Positions 43,390-52,016 of a stretch of DNA of 57,380 nt are shown in pieces; the stretch's first letter is position 1; each line of letters starts with the position of its first letter. The DNA lies in the NCBI GenBank assembly GCA_017458845.1, contig JAFSZY010000060.1, positions 1 to 57,380 on the forward strand. The letters run 5' to 3'. The notes beneath the pieces were generated by a model that was not told where the DNA came from, did no database searches, and worked only from the letters and a program-made list of their open reading frames with translations. Source of the stretch: Ruminococcus sp. GTDB taxonomy: Bacteria > Bacillota > Clostridia > Oscillospirales > Acutalibacteraceae. A program made the position numbers and the translations under genes.

Positions 43390-43425
43390 AAAAGGCTGTC
43401 GAACTTAATTCGACAGCCTTTTTGT
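43390..43425. terminator. Terminator between convergent nadE and esterase genes
   Basis: AAAAGGCTGTCGAA/TTCGACAGCCTTTTT stem, usable in both directions. Confidence 0.85.
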
Positions 43426-44621
43426 TATTTCTGTAATGGCTCTATCCTTTGGAATACCATTCCCGTGAGGAATTCTGAGAAAACACCTCTCCAGCTTATA
43501 GTGTCGTGAGCGCCTTTTTCGTCGTAATGGAAAGCCAGTTTATCCTTGGGATAACCTAATTTTATCAGACGGTTGTACATATTAGAAACGTGAGGTTCGA
43601 CATCATGCTTTTTGGGACCTGTATAGAAATACAAAAACGGTGAGTTTTTGTCAAACTTTTTCTTAGAGAGATACTTGTTCCATGTGGCATCGTCATATTC
43701 CCAGAACGAGGGCGACAAACCGCCGTTTGTGCCAAAGATTTGGGGGTTCTCCTGCGCTATATAGAATGAGCAAAGACCGCCGAGGGAGTAGCCCGTTATC
43801 GCGGTGTGACGCGCGTCCGTATATACGTTATAATTCTTCTGAACATAAGGGACTAAATCCTTAACGACAAAGTCCGCGAATTCAAGTCCCAGGTTATTGA
43901 GCTCGGGCTCAATTTTGTCACCGAACATCTCCTCGTCCTTTGATACGCCGATGTCGGGCACCAACTCAAAATCACGCCTGAACACGTTCTCGATTCCCAC
44001 GATTATAGCCTTTTCGCCTGTTTCCGCCGTCATAGCTTCAACCTGCTGGCTGACATACATACTGTCCTCGGTTATCTGGTCTTCTCTGCCCGAGAACTCC
44101 ATAGCCTGACCGTCGAGGATATAGATAGTTGAATACTTTTCCTTTGACTCAGCGTCGTAGTCGTCGGGCGTCCAGATATGCACAAGCCTGTTTGATTCTT
44201 TAAACGGAAAGCTTACTTCCTTGGACGTGGGGGTATAGTCGGTTTTTTCGCCATATATGAAAGGAATAAGCTTGTCCTTATTCTGATACCAACCGCTTAC
44301 GCATTTATTGAAAGCAAAATTTTTGGTCTGCTTTTTGCCCAAGGTGACATAAGCCATATTGTAGGCGGCTGTATCGCCTTTACAGGTGAAAATATAGGAG
44401 CTTTTGTCTGAGCTGACTTTTTTCATCTTGACGGTTTTCTTTTTACCGCTTTTGCTGTTAAAAAACGTAGCGGCAGCTTTCTTGCTCTTTGAGCTGTCCT
44501 TGAAATACAGAGTGTGGGAGCTGTCGTCCTTTTTTTCTTCCTTTTTATCTGTTGTGCACGCCGCAAACAGCAACGTCATAATCACAGCCGATAGTAATGC
44601 TGATAAAACTCTTTTTGTCAT
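43425..44621 (-). CDS. Esterase D-like lipoprotein (alpha/beta hydrolase)
   Basis: 398 residues. The N-terminal signal has lipobox LLFAAC, so it is membrane-anchored outside. Residues ~30-120 form a Lys-rich domain of unknown kind; residues ~140-390 match the putative esterase family (enterochelin esterase and feruloyl esterase-like). Nucleophile Ser lies in TGYSLGGL, the acid residue is probably in the FYTGPKKHDVEP stretch and the His in EKGAHDTISWR. Substrate could be a plant ester or a siderophore; not resolvable from sequence. Confidence 0.85.
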   Translation of the reverse strand: MTKRVLSALLSAVIMTLLFAACTTDKKEEKKDDSSHTLYFKDSSKSKKAAATFFNSKSGKKKTVKMKKVSSDKSSYIFTCKGDTAAYNMAYVTLGKKQTKNFAFNKCVSGWYQNKDKLIPFIYGEKTDYTPTSKEVSFPFKESNRLVHIWTPDDYDAESKEKYSTIYILDGQAMEFSGREDQITEDSMYVSQQVEAMTAETGEKAIIVGIENVFRRDFELVPDIGVSKDEEMFGDKIEPELNNLGLEFADFVVKDLVPYVQKNYNVYTDARHTAITGYSLGGLCSFYIAQENPQIFGTNGGLSPSFWEYDDATWNKYLSKKKFDKNSPFLYFYTGPKKHDVEPHVSNMYNRLIKLGYPKDKLAFHYDEKGAHDTISWRGVFSEFLTGMVFQRIEPLQK

Positions 44622-44773
44622 TATGAACCCTTCCTTTCAAGAGCAGACTGATTTGCCTTTACATTATGATATCACCTTCCCGTGATAATGTCCAGCTATG
44701 GAAGGGCTATTCCATATCCTGAATCGTTCCATCTCGCTTGTTGGGTTCACGTTTGTATGAAATGCTTCATCAT

Positions 44774-44882
44774 TGTAGCGTTGCGACCGCCGCCTGTGGC
44801 GGAACAAGGGAGCAAAAGCGCTCTCCAAAATAAGGAGTTGAAGGACTGCGCCCAAGCAGTCCGCACAACGACTATATTTTGG
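44774..44882 (+). repeat. Structured intergenic repeat, copy 2 (family S)
   Basis: Near-identical, in inverted orientation, to positions 1-110. Blocks conserved in both copies are TGTAGCGTTGCGACC, CCGCC/GGCGG, GGAGCAAAAGCGCTC, AAAATAAGGAGTT, GGACTGC/GCAGTCC and AACGACTATATTTT. It lies between the esterase start and the terminator of the redox operon. No gene is seen in 44622-44773. Confidence 0.75.
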
Positions 44883-44910
44883 TGAGATGCTTCGAGTCCC
44901 TTTCTGCGCT

Positions 44911-44950
44911 AAAAGTAAACAGGCACCCATTTGGGTGCCTGCTTACTTTT
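44911..44950 (-). terminator. Terminator of the redox operon
   Basis: AAAAGTAAgCAGGCACCCA/TGGGTGCCTGTTTACTTTT, a near-perfect 18-bp stem with a tiny loop, downstream of the minus-strand operon that ends at 45042-45144. Confidence 0.8.
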
Positions 44951-45041
44951 ATGGCACTTAACTATATGATTGATACAATGAACCCTTATGCACCCTCTGA
45001 TGAATTATAAGAGCGAAGGGAGCGTGCATCAATTGATATTA

Positions 45042-45128
45042 TTACTTATAGCAAAGCTGCGTGCTCCGTATGCTCTCTTTCATTCTTTCTTCGTTGGGTA
45101 TTCTCAAATCGATTCTTACTTCGTCCAT
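45042..45128 (-). CDS. Possible 28-residue peptide at the end of the redox operon
   Basis: ATG at 45128 with AGGAG 9 bases upstream, 15 bases after the FMN reductase stop. It begins MDEVRIDLRIPNEERMKESI and ends in QLCYK. Not recognised; it could be the remains of a longer gene. Only the ribosome binding site supports it. Confidence 0.3.
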   Translation of the reverse strand: MDEVRIDLRIPNEERMKESIRSTQLCYK

Positions 45129-45143
45129 CGTTATTTCTCCTGA

Positions 45144-45761
45144 TCAACGGATAAAATGTGTCGGCTGCCATTCCTCTTTCTCGGGCAAGCCGTATTGCTC
45201 CTTACCGAGCGCAATACTTTTCATTAGAAAAGTCATATTACGCGCAAGAGTGCGCATTGTTTGGAGTCCTTCTAAGTCCTGATCTGCCTGTCCCTTCTCT
45301 CTGCCGTGAACGGAGTTCCAGTATTGACTGGAAGCTACGGGCATACCGCAGATCGTAAAATACTTGTTTAATTCGTCAAAGGTTGCCGAGCACCCTCCGC
45401 GTCTTGCTACGGCTACACTTGCACCGACCTTCATGGTTTTGTCAAAGTGTGTGCTGTAGAACAGCCTGTCAAGGCAGGCAATCAGCGTTGCATTGGCGGA
45501 AGCGTAGTAAACGGGAGTTGCGACAACCAAACCGTCAGCTTCTTCGAACTTCGGCGCAAGCTCATTTACAGCATCGTTGAATACACACTTGCCGTTTTTG
45601 AAGCAGCTGCCGCAAGCGATACAGCCGCGTATGTCTTTGTTGCCGATTTGAACAACCTCGGTATCTACCCCTTCGTTATCAAAAACCTTTACCATTTCGT
45701 TCACGGCAATTGTTGTGTTTCCTTTTGCTCTCGGACTGCCGTTAATAATTAATACTTTCAC
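45144..45761 (-). CDS. NADPH-dependent FMN reductase / flavodoxin family protein
   Basis: Iron-sulphur-flavoprotein-like reductase of about 205 residues. The N-terminus VLIINGSPRAKGNTT is the FMN-binding P-loop. A GTG at 45761 is the likely start (AAAGGAGA upstream); the ATG nearest the site is out of frame. A Cys cluster CIACGSCFKNGKC (near residues 47-59) would bind an iron-sulphur cluster. Penultimate gene of the redox operon. Confidence 0.85.
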   Translation of the reverse strand: MKVLIINGSPRAKGNTTIAVNEMVKVFDNEGVDTEVVQIGNKDIRGCIACGSCFKNGKCVFNDAVNELAPKFEEADGLVVATPVYYASANATLIACLDRLFYSTHFDKTMKVGASVAVARRGGCSATFDELNKYFTICGMPVASSQYWNSVHGREKGQADQDLEGLQTMRTLARNMTFLMKSIALGKEQYGLPEKEEWQPTHFIR

Positions 45762-45854
45762 TTTTACACATTCTCTCCTTTGGTTTTTATTTATAAAAAT
45801 ATCATTATGCTCTATTTGGTTCAAAATGCTTATTGATTTTCTCAATAGCGAATT

Positions 45855-46457
45855 TCAGTCAATATGATATAACACAAATCCTCCGCGCCTTTGATAGCCT
45901 GTGTTCCATAGCTCTCTCAGATTGAGCCAACGATAGTGACTGTAGGTAACGGTTTTCACAAGGAAATCCTTGCCTGAATTCTCATATCCGTTTATCAGAA
46001 ACCAATGCCAGACGTAATCTTTGAAGCTTGGGTTACTATGGTTAAGTATTAGCGTCGGAATCGGATATCCGCCGTCTATCTGTTGTTTTATTATCTCACG
46101 CGCATCCTCATAGGTATTATCGCCGTCAAACGGCGTCATTGTCAGCCTTGACTCACCTCTGTCACGCAGGAACTCGGAATACCCGTCAATAAAGATTTCA
46201 AGTCTGTCTATGCCCGACATACGAGGTGATAAATACGGTTTCATTTCGTAGGCAAATTTGACATAATCATCCCTTGTAAGCTTTGCGGCATTTTCGGGAG
46301 CTATTTTGTTAAGCCCTCTGTAAAGCGCAAAATATATGCTGCTGTCGCAGGCTGTTTCCGCTCCGCAGCCGCCGATACGCATCATAAATGTCGGGAACCA
46401 ATCCTGATTGCCGCCGTAAGAATATCCGATTTTAAAATGCTTTAGTTCGTGTATCAT
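45855..46457 (-). CDS. Cysteine-peptidase-like protein (C39-like fold suspected)
   Basis: 200 residues, no signal peptide. The stretch MRIGGCGAETACDSSIYFA contains candidate catalytic Cys, and WHWFLINGYE a candidate His near residue 153; ending with GGFVLYHID. This layout resembles papain-like proteins of the C39 type. The frame stays open upstream and reads sensibly to ~46510 without an ATG, so the true start may be a rare codon or the 5' end may be altered. It sits within the redox operon. Confidence 0.55.
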   Translation of the reverse strand: MIHELKHFKIGYSYGGNQDWFPTFMMRIGGCGAETACDSSIYFALYRGLNKIAPENAAKLTRDDYVKFAYEMKPYLSPRMSGIDRLEIFIDGYSEFLRDRGESRLTMTPFDGDNTYEDAREIIKQQIDGGYPIPTLILNHSNPSFKDYVWHWFLINGYENSGKDFLVKTVTYSHYRWLNLRELWNTGYQRRGGFVLYHID

Positions 46458-46514
46458 ACGCGCTTCATAAGCCTTAATAATCTTTAAGCCTGTTGCCTGA
46501 TTTTGTATATTTCA

Positions 46515-47096
46515 TTATTTCTGCGCCGCCTTCATAATTTCTTTTCCTGCGTTCCACGCCTTGCCGACCTTTTCTCCGGCGACATAATAGCCGCTTTGGA
46601 ACTGGTCGAAAATTATGGCGTTGAGCTTTTCGGGATTAATCTTTCCTCTTTCATCGAGGACATTTTCATCTGCGCAGACATTCTTTATCGTGCCTACAAC
46701 AGCGTGGAGATGATCTGTCTCGACGATCTCTGCAAGCTCGCACTCCATAGTTACCGGGAATTCCTCAACTACAGGCGCGTTGACGAATTTGCTCTTTTCG
46801 GCGTGACAGCCGGACTTTTCAAACTTATCGGGCATTTTGTTGCCTGTGGCGATTCCGAAAAAGTCCGCCTCAGCCATATGTGCCTTGTCCGCGAGCGCGA
46901 CGGTAAACGCCTTGCTGATACGGATATTTTTTGTCGTCTTGTGATCCTCGTTGATGATCAATGCGATCTTATCCATGCCACAGATAGTTCCCCAAGCCGC
47001 GTTCATCACGCATGGGGTTCCGTTCTCATCATATGCCGCGACCATCAGCACCGGCATTGGAAATACTGCGGGCATAACGCCTAAATCTTTTTTCAT
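46515..47096 (-). CDS. Flavin reductase family protein
   Basis: FMN-binding split-barrel oxidoreductase of the flavoredoxin type, 193 residues. Typical segments are PVLMVAAYDENGTPCVMNAAWG and the ISKAFTVALAD strand with SGCHAEKSKF. It overlaps the stop of the DUF4405 gene by 4 bases. It may deliver electrons from NAD(P)H or accept them from flavodoxins in the same operon. Confidence 0.85.
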   Translation of the reverse strand: MKKDLGVMPAVFPMPVLMVAAYDENGTPCVMNAAWGTICGMDKIALIINEDHKTTKNIRISKAFTVALADKAHMAEADFFGIATGNKMPDKFEKSGCHAEKSKFVNAPVVEEFPVTMECELAEIVETDHLHAVVGTIKNVCADENVLDERGKINPEKLNAIIFDQFQSGYYVAGEKVGKAWNAGKEIMKAAQK

Positions 47097-47776
47097 TTTG
47101 TTTTCCTCCTGGTTTTTAATAATTTGCTGAGATAATTGCCGATAACGGCGAAGAGCGTCATCACCGCCAGATAGTCGGCGATAAACAGCACCCTTGATTC
47201 ACTGAAATCAAAGAATGCGAACATGGTCTTGCCGCTCATATAGCCCCAAAAGCCTCTGTGGATAAAGGCGTATACGCCGTAAGCGGCGACCATTATGAAT
47301 ACGACTCGACCGACCCACTTGATGACGCCAAAGCTCTTTTTGTTTTTCAATGGACGGATAATCTGATCGGTATGCAGTCCAAGGTGCAGGCTCAGCAGTA
47401 CATAGCACCAGTAAGCGCAAATCATATGGACCGTCCGAGCTGTTGCTGCTAAACCTCTCAGCTGCAAAAAGGTGTAGAGGTGCTTTGACAGGGCAATTCC
47501 TGACAAAGGCTGCAGGAACATCACGATCAGCAGAATGAAGTTGAACACCGTGATGAATACCCGATATGGATTGTATTTTCCGCGCGGGATCGCTTTCCAC
47601 CATTTCAGGTGAAGAATATGGTGGACAATAAACAGAACGAAGATTACCGTTCCGGCTATCTCGTGGAACTCCTCGCCGATCAGAGAGTACGCCATCAAAA
47701 GCGGCATTAACACCGTCATTAAAGTGTCGATGACGATGTTTGCCGTTTTTCTTTTATTCGTTTGCGTGTATGTCAT
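47093..47776 (-). CDS. DUF4405 membrane protein, cytochrome b-like
   Basis: 227 residues with about five hydrophobic segments. His pairs within helices (FIVHHILHLKWW, ARTVHMICAYWCY, LLSLHLGLHTDQ) are arranged as in small b-type cytochromes, so it may bind haem and pass electrons across the membrane; this is inferred. The ATG at 47776 overlaps the aldo/keto reductase end by 23 bases and has no clear ribosome site, suggesting coupling. Confidence 0.8.
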   Translation of the reverse strand: MTYTQTNKRKTANIVIDTLMTVLMPLLMAYSLIGEEFHEIAGTVIFVLFIVHHILHLKWWKAIPRGKYNPYRVFITVFNFILLIVMFLQPLSGIALSKHLYTFLQLRGLAATARTVHMICAYWCYVLLSLHLGLHTDQIIRPLKNKKSFGVIKWVGRVVFIMVAAYGVYAFIHRGFWGYMSGKTMFAFFDFSESRVLFIADYLAVMTLFAVIGNYLSKLLKTRRKTK

Positions 47777-48611
47777 ATGCGCTGAGGAGCCATTCGCCTA
47801 CGCCGGGCGCGTCGGGGTCGTGATTGCCCTTGCCTGTGTCGAGCGCGCGGATCGCGTTCATCTCGTCCCCGGAAAGCTCAAAGTCGAAAATCTCCATATT
47901 GCTCTTGATTCTCTCGGGCTTTACAGATTTCGGGAAGACGATTATACCCTCCTGATTCTCAAAACGGAGGATGACCTGCCCCGCGTTTTTGCCGTATTTT
48001 TCGGCAATTTCCGTGATTACGGGATTTGTAAGAAGCGTTGCGTTGCCCTGACCGAGCGGAGCCCACGCTTCAAGCTTTACATCGTTTTCATCAAGTAGCT
48101 TGCGCAGCTCCTTTTGCTGACAATACGGGTTGAACTCAACCTGATTGACAGAGGGCATTACAGAAAATTTGGGAACAAAGCTGTTCCAGATTTTCGGTGT
48201 CATATTGCTTACGCCGATAGAGCGGATTTTACCCGCCTGCTTTGCTTCTTCCATCGCTCTCCACGCTTCGTCAACCTTTCCGTAGGGCTGATGAATTAGG
48301 TACAAGTCCATATAGTCGGCACCGAGCTTTTTGAGCGAGGTGTCTATCGCTTTCTTAGCGTCCTCATACGCAAAATCCTGAAGCCACATTTTACTGGTGA
48401 TCCAGATTTCATCGCGCGGGATACCGCTGTCGCGTACCGCCTGACCGACTTCCTGCTCATTAAAATATGCCGCCGCTGTATCGATGTGGCGTATACCGAG
48501 CGAGAGCGCGGTTTTTACCGCTTCGTAGGTGCTGCCGTCAGGCGGAATCTGAAAGGTTCCGAAGCCGATAGCGGGGATTTTATTGCCGTCGTTTAATGTA
48601 ATAAATCTCAT
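47754..48611 (-). CDS. Aldo/keto reductase
   Basis: NADPH-dependent carbonyl reductase, 285 residues, TIM barrel. The catalytic tetrad is visible: Asp and Tyr in IDTAAAYFNE, Lys in ITSKMW and His in YLIHQPYG. It follows the iron-type alcohol dehydrogenase by 21 bases. Likely role: removal of reactive aldehydes together with that enzyme. Confidence 0.92.
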   Translation of the reverse strand: MRFITLNDGNKIPAIGFGTFQIPPDGSTYEAVKTALSLGIRHIDTAAAYFNEQEVGQAVRDSGIPRDEIWITSKMWLQDFAYEDAKKAIDTSLKKLGADYMDLYLIHQPYGKVDEAWRAMEEAKQAGKIRSIGVSNMTPKIWNSFVPKFSVMPSVNQVEFNPYCQQKELRKLLDENDVKLEAWAPLGQGNATLLTNPVITEIAEKYGKNAGQVILRFENQEGIIVFPKSVKPERIKSNMEIFDFELSGDEMNAIRALDTGKGNHDPDAPGVGEWLLSAYDIHANE

Positions 48612-48632
48612 AATATTTCTCCTGTTTTTTGC

Positions 48633-49796
48633 TTACAGTGACTCTGTAAGAATTGTTACAAGGTCGTCCTCAAGAAGCGGATACCATGCTTCCTCCAGCC
48701 CCTCGTTAACGGCAATATGGTGAGCCATCTCTCCGATTCTGCTGTCATCGATTCCAACGTCCTTCAGGTGCATCGGGATATTTATCGAATCAAAGAACTT
48801 ATATGTAGCGTCAATAGCCTGATTCGCAATCTCGAACTTATCTTGATTTGCGTCTATACCGAACACGTTTACGCCGTATTTTACAAAGCGATGGACGGTC
48901 TTTTCGCAGAGAATGTGCTTCATCCAGCGCGGAGTGATGATAGCCAAGCCCTCGCCGTGAGTGATGTCATAGTACGCGCTGAGGGCGTGCTCGATAGCGT
49001 GGCACGGCCAGCCCGAATAGCTGTTGCCGAGAGCGTAAATCCCGTTGCAGCCGTAGGTGCAGGTCAGCATCATCTCGGCTCTCGCGGTATAATCATCGGG
49101 ATTTTCAAGGCACTTCACGGCATTTGTCATAAGGCTCTTTAAACCCGCCTCCATAAAGCCGTCGTTGAGAATGGTTGAATCCTCGCAGAAATACTGCTCA
49201 ATAATGTGATTCATCGCGTCGGCGCATCCCGCCGCGGTCTGCTTCTTTGAAACTGTAAAGGTATAGGTCGGGTCGAGGAAGGAAACTCTCGGGAAGTTAT
49301 GCGGGTCAACATAACCGATTTTATCGTTCGTTTCTGTTCTCGAGATAACTCCGCCCGAGTCGAATTCGCTGCCGGTCGCCGCGAGGGTGATGATATCGAC
49401 AATCGGGATCGAGTTCTCAGCAAACGCTTTATATGAAATCAAATCCCACGGATCTCCGTCATATTTCGCGCCCGTAGCGATTGCCTTTGAACAGTCGAGT
49501 ACGCTTCCGCCGCCTACCGCGAGGATAACGTCAATGTCGTTTTCCTTACAGATTTTGACGCCGTTGAGCACACTCGGATCATACTTCGGGTTTGGCTGAA
49601 TACCCGAAAGCTCAAATATTTCAAAGTCCTTTAACAGTTCTTTGACCTTGTCATACAGTCCGAGCTTCTTGATACTGCCTCCGCCGTAGGTAAGCAGTAT
49701 TCTTTTGCCGAATTGTCCCATTACCTCGGGGAGCTGTTCAACAACTCCTTTGCCGAAGATAAGTCTTGTCGGTGTCTGATAATCAAAATTTTGCAT
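48633..49796 (-). CDS. Iron-containing alcohol dehydrogenase
   Basis: NAD(P)-dependent dehydrogenase of the YqhD/butanol dehydrogenase group, 387 residues. It has the nucleotide loop GGGSVLDCSKAIA near 97-109 and the metal-binding His ladder in the CHAIEHALSAYYDITHGEG region. It is third in the redox operon, 25 bases after the lipoprotein flavodoxin gene. Confidence 0.92.
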   Translation of the reverse strand: MQNFDYQTPTRLIFGKGVVEQLPEVMGQFGKRILLTYGGGSIKKLGLYDKVKELLKDFEIFELSGIQPNPKYDPSVLNGVKICKENDIDVILAVGGGSVLDCSKAIATGAKYDGDPWDLISYKAFAENSIPIVDIITLAATGSEFDSGGVISRTETNDKIGYVDPHNFPRVSFLDPTYTFTVSKKQTAAGCADAMNHIIEQYFCEDSTILNDGFMEAGLKSLMTNAVKCLENPDDYTARAEMMLTCTYGCNGIYALGNSYSGWPCHAIEHALSAYYDITHGEGLAIITPRWMKHILCEKTVHRFVKYGVNVFGIDANQDKFEIANQAIDATYKFFDSINIPMHLKDVGIDDSRIGEMAHHIAVNEGLEEAWYPLLEDDLVTILTESL

Positions 49797-49820
49797 ATTA
49801 AAACCTCCTGCTTATTATAA

Positions 49821-50468
49821 TTAGTAGCCCAGACCGCTGAGCCATTCGTTGACTTTGTTTTTTGAATCCGCGTTTTCAATATCGCCGCCGCGTATCGGCA
49901 GACCTTCGAGCACCGTTGCGTTCGGTTCCTCGGATTTGATTTGATCGTAGGTGCCGCCGTCGCCCGAGCCCTCGTGGGTGTTGAACGGAACGATGGTCTT
50001 GCCGCTGAGATCGTAGGTATCGAGGAAGGTGCGCATTATCATCGGCAGCTCATACCACCAAATAGGATAGCCGATGAAGATGGTGTCGTAGTCCTCGGGA
50101 TTGAATTGCAGCTCCTTAAACTTCGGACGGGCGCCGTTGTCGCGCTCGGCTTTTGCCTTATCCGCAGTTTCGTTGTAATCCTCGGGATACGCGTCAACGG
50201 GCTCAATACGCTCCATATCGCCGCCGATCCTGTCGTGAATATAGTTTGCCATCTTATCAGTGTTATTGCTCCACGAAAAGTAGACGATCAATGTTTTACT
50301 GTCCTTCGAAGTGTTATTGCCGTTTGTTGTATCGTTTGTTTTTGATTCCGCTGTTGAAGCTTTAGCCTCTGTTGCTGATTCCGACTCAGAGCCGCCGCTT
50401 GTACCGCCGCACGCGGCAAGCGAGAATACAAAAATCAATGCGAGTATTAGCGCTACAACTTTTTTCAT
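49821..50468 (-). CDS. Flavodoxin-like lipoprotein
   Basis: About 215 residues from MKKVVALILALIFV at 50468. The lipobox SLAACGG indicates export and lipidation; a Ser/Thr/Asn-rich linker follows (~24-58). The flavodoxin domain has the FMN loop VYFSWSNNTDKMA and IFIGYPIWWYELPM. It overlaps the stop of the preceding cytosolic flavodoxin gene (ATGA), of which it is a paralogue. An extracytoplasmic flavodoxin next to a b-type membrane protein suggests electron export. Confidence 0.88.
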   Translation of the reverse strand: MKKVVALILALIFVFSLAACGGTSGGSESESATEAKASTAESKTNDTTNGNNTSKDSKTLIVYFSWSNNTDKMANYIHDRIGGDMERIEPVDAYPEDYNETADKAKAERDNGARPKFKELQFNPEDYDTIFIGYPIWWYELPMIMRTFLDTYDLSGKTIVPFNTHEGSGDGGTYDQIKSEEPNATVLEGLPIRGGDIENADSKNKVNEWLSGLGY

Positions 50469-50962
50469 TTTGCCGTCCTCCTGATTGTTGTATTTAGCCA
50501 TTTTTCGACTTTATCCTTACAGCCGCGCTCCGCTTCCGACATCTCTACGGGCAAGCCATTAAGTACAGTCGCGTTCGGCTCAAGCTGTGTTATAGTGCGG
50601 TAGGTGCCGCCGTCGCCGGAGCCCATATGGGTGTTGAACGGAATGATGGTCTTGCCTGAGAAATCGTACTTATCAAAAAGCGTGTAGATAATCATCGGGA
50701 AGGTGTACCACCACATCGGATATCCGATGAAGATATTGTCGTAATTTTCTATGTTTATTTCGTTCTTGATCGCCGGGCGCATATCCTCGTCATGCTCCTT
50801 TTTGGCGTAACGCGCGAGGGCGTTGTAGTGACTGCGGTTACTGTCGTAGGGGGTGACAGGCTCTATCTCCACCAAATCTGCGCCGGTCTGCGCGGCGATC
50901 TCCTCTGCAACTGCCTTTGTGCTTTCGTACACGGAAAAGAACAATACTAAATTTTTTGACAT
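50465..50962 (-). CDS. Flavodoxin
   Basis: Cytosolic flavodoxin-like protein of about 165 residues from MSKNLVLFFSVYESTKAVAEE (50962; an ATG three codons earlier is possible). FMN-binding elements IFIGYPMWWYTFPM and NTHMGSGDGGTY match those of the next gene. It is the first gene of the eight-gene operon and divergent from a LysR regulator. Confidence 0.88.
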   Translation of the reverse strand: MSKNLVLFFSVYESTKAVAEEIAAQTGADLVEIEPVTPYDSNRSHYNALARYAKKEHDEDMRPAIKNEINIENYDNIFIGYPMWWYTFPMIIYTLFDKYDFSGKTIIPFNTHMGSGDGGTYRTITQLEPNATVLNGLPVEMSEAERGCKDKVEKWLNTTIRRTAK

Positions 50963-51042
50963 TTTATACACCTCGGTTATATATTCTTGTTGATTACGAC
51001 TATATTATATGCTATAATTTAGTAAAAGTAAAATGCTTTTTA

Positions 51043-51071
51043 GTTATAAAAATATAACTGCCGGTTATATG
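51043..51071. promoter_or_regulatory. Candidate LysR-type operator between the redox operon and its regulator
   Basis: GTTATA-N4-TATAAC (51043-51058), followed by a third half-site GGTTATAT (51064-51071). The same GGTTATAT lies near 50973-50980, on the operon side. Confidence 0.45.
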
Positions 51072-51081
51072 TGAGGTTGTT

Positions 51082-51942
51082 ATGATCGAAATTTATCTGC
51101 TTGAACAATTAGCCGCGTTCGCAAAATGCGGCACACTCTCAAAAGCCGCCGAAGAACTGCTCATCAGCCAGCCCGCGCTGAGCCGCTCGATGAAGAAACT
51201 GGAGGATGAGCTGGGCGTAAAGCTCTTTGTGCGGGAGAACAAGAAAATATCCCTGAACGAAACAGGAAAGCTCGCGGCGGCTCTCGCTCGGTCTCAGGTT
51301 GATCAGAACCGGGAAATGATAAACCGTATCGTTGAGTTTGACCGCAGTCTGCGTTCGATCCACATCGGCGCGTGCGCGCCTCAGCCTATGGCGGAGCTTA
51401 TGCCGATCCTGCAGGACTACTTTGGAGATATGACGATCTCATCCGAGCTTGTGTACGGCGGGAAGCTCCTAAAAGGATTGAAAACAGGCGTTTATCATCT
51501 GGCGATTTTACGCGAAGCGATCGAGGATAAGGAGCTTTTGGTGCAGCGGTATATGTCCGAGAGCTTGTACATTTGTGTACCGGAGGATCATCGTCTGGCA
51601 GTGTGTGACTCCGTTAAGTTCACCGATTTAAAGGGTGAGCGGTTCCTGTTGTATCAGCACATCGGATTTTGGATGTCTGTGTGTGAGGAATATATGAAGG
51701 ATACGACTTTTCTGATCCAGCCCGACCGTGATACCTTTGCCGATTTGGTAGCAAATACCGGCTATCCAGCTTTCGCCTCCGACAGAATTCTCGCCGAGGA
51801 CTACCGTATGGAGGGCAGGGTGTTTGTCCCCATCGACGAAGAGAAGGCGCGTTATACCTTCTATATAGCTTGCAGGAGCGAGGACAGAAAAAAGTACGCT
51901 GCTTTCTTCAACTCCGTCAGGAGCGAGGTCATCAGCAAATAA
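51082..51942 (+). CDS. LysR-family transcriptional regulator 1
   Basis: 286 residues: winged helix-turn-helix at the N-terminus (FAKCGTLSKAAEELLISQPALSRSMKKLEDELGV in segments) and a C-terminal effector-binding domain. Divergently transcribed from the flavodoxin-alcohol dehydrogenase operon, which it most likely controls. The effector may be an aldehyde or oxidant; the domain contains Cys residues but no known redox motif was identified. Confidence 0.9.
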   Translation: MIEIYLLEQLAAFAKCGTLSKAAEELLISQPALSRSMKKLEDELGVKLFVRENKKISLNETGKLAAALARSQVDQNREMINRIVEFDRSLRSIHIGACAPQPMAELMPILQDYFGDMTISSELVYGGKLLKGLKTGVYHLAILREAIEDKELLVQRYMSESLYICVPEDHRLAVCDSVKFTDLKGERFLLYQHIGFWMSVCEEYMKDTTFLIQPDRDTFADLVANTGYPAFASDRILAEDYRMEGRVFVPIDEEKARYTFYIACRSEDRKKYAAFFNSVRSEVISK

Positions 51943-51950
51943 CGGTAAAA

Positions 51951-51995
51951 AGCAAACCCTCCGCTTGGATTTTGTCCAAACGGAGGCGTTTTGCT
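51951..51995 (+). terminator. Terminator after LysR 1
   Basis: AGCAAA..CCTCCGCTTGGA / TCCAAACGGAGG..TTTTGCT, a long hairpin similar in sequence to the one after LysR 2. Confidence 0.7.
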
Positions 51996-52016
51996 TTCTT
52001 AAATAAATTAATTTTA

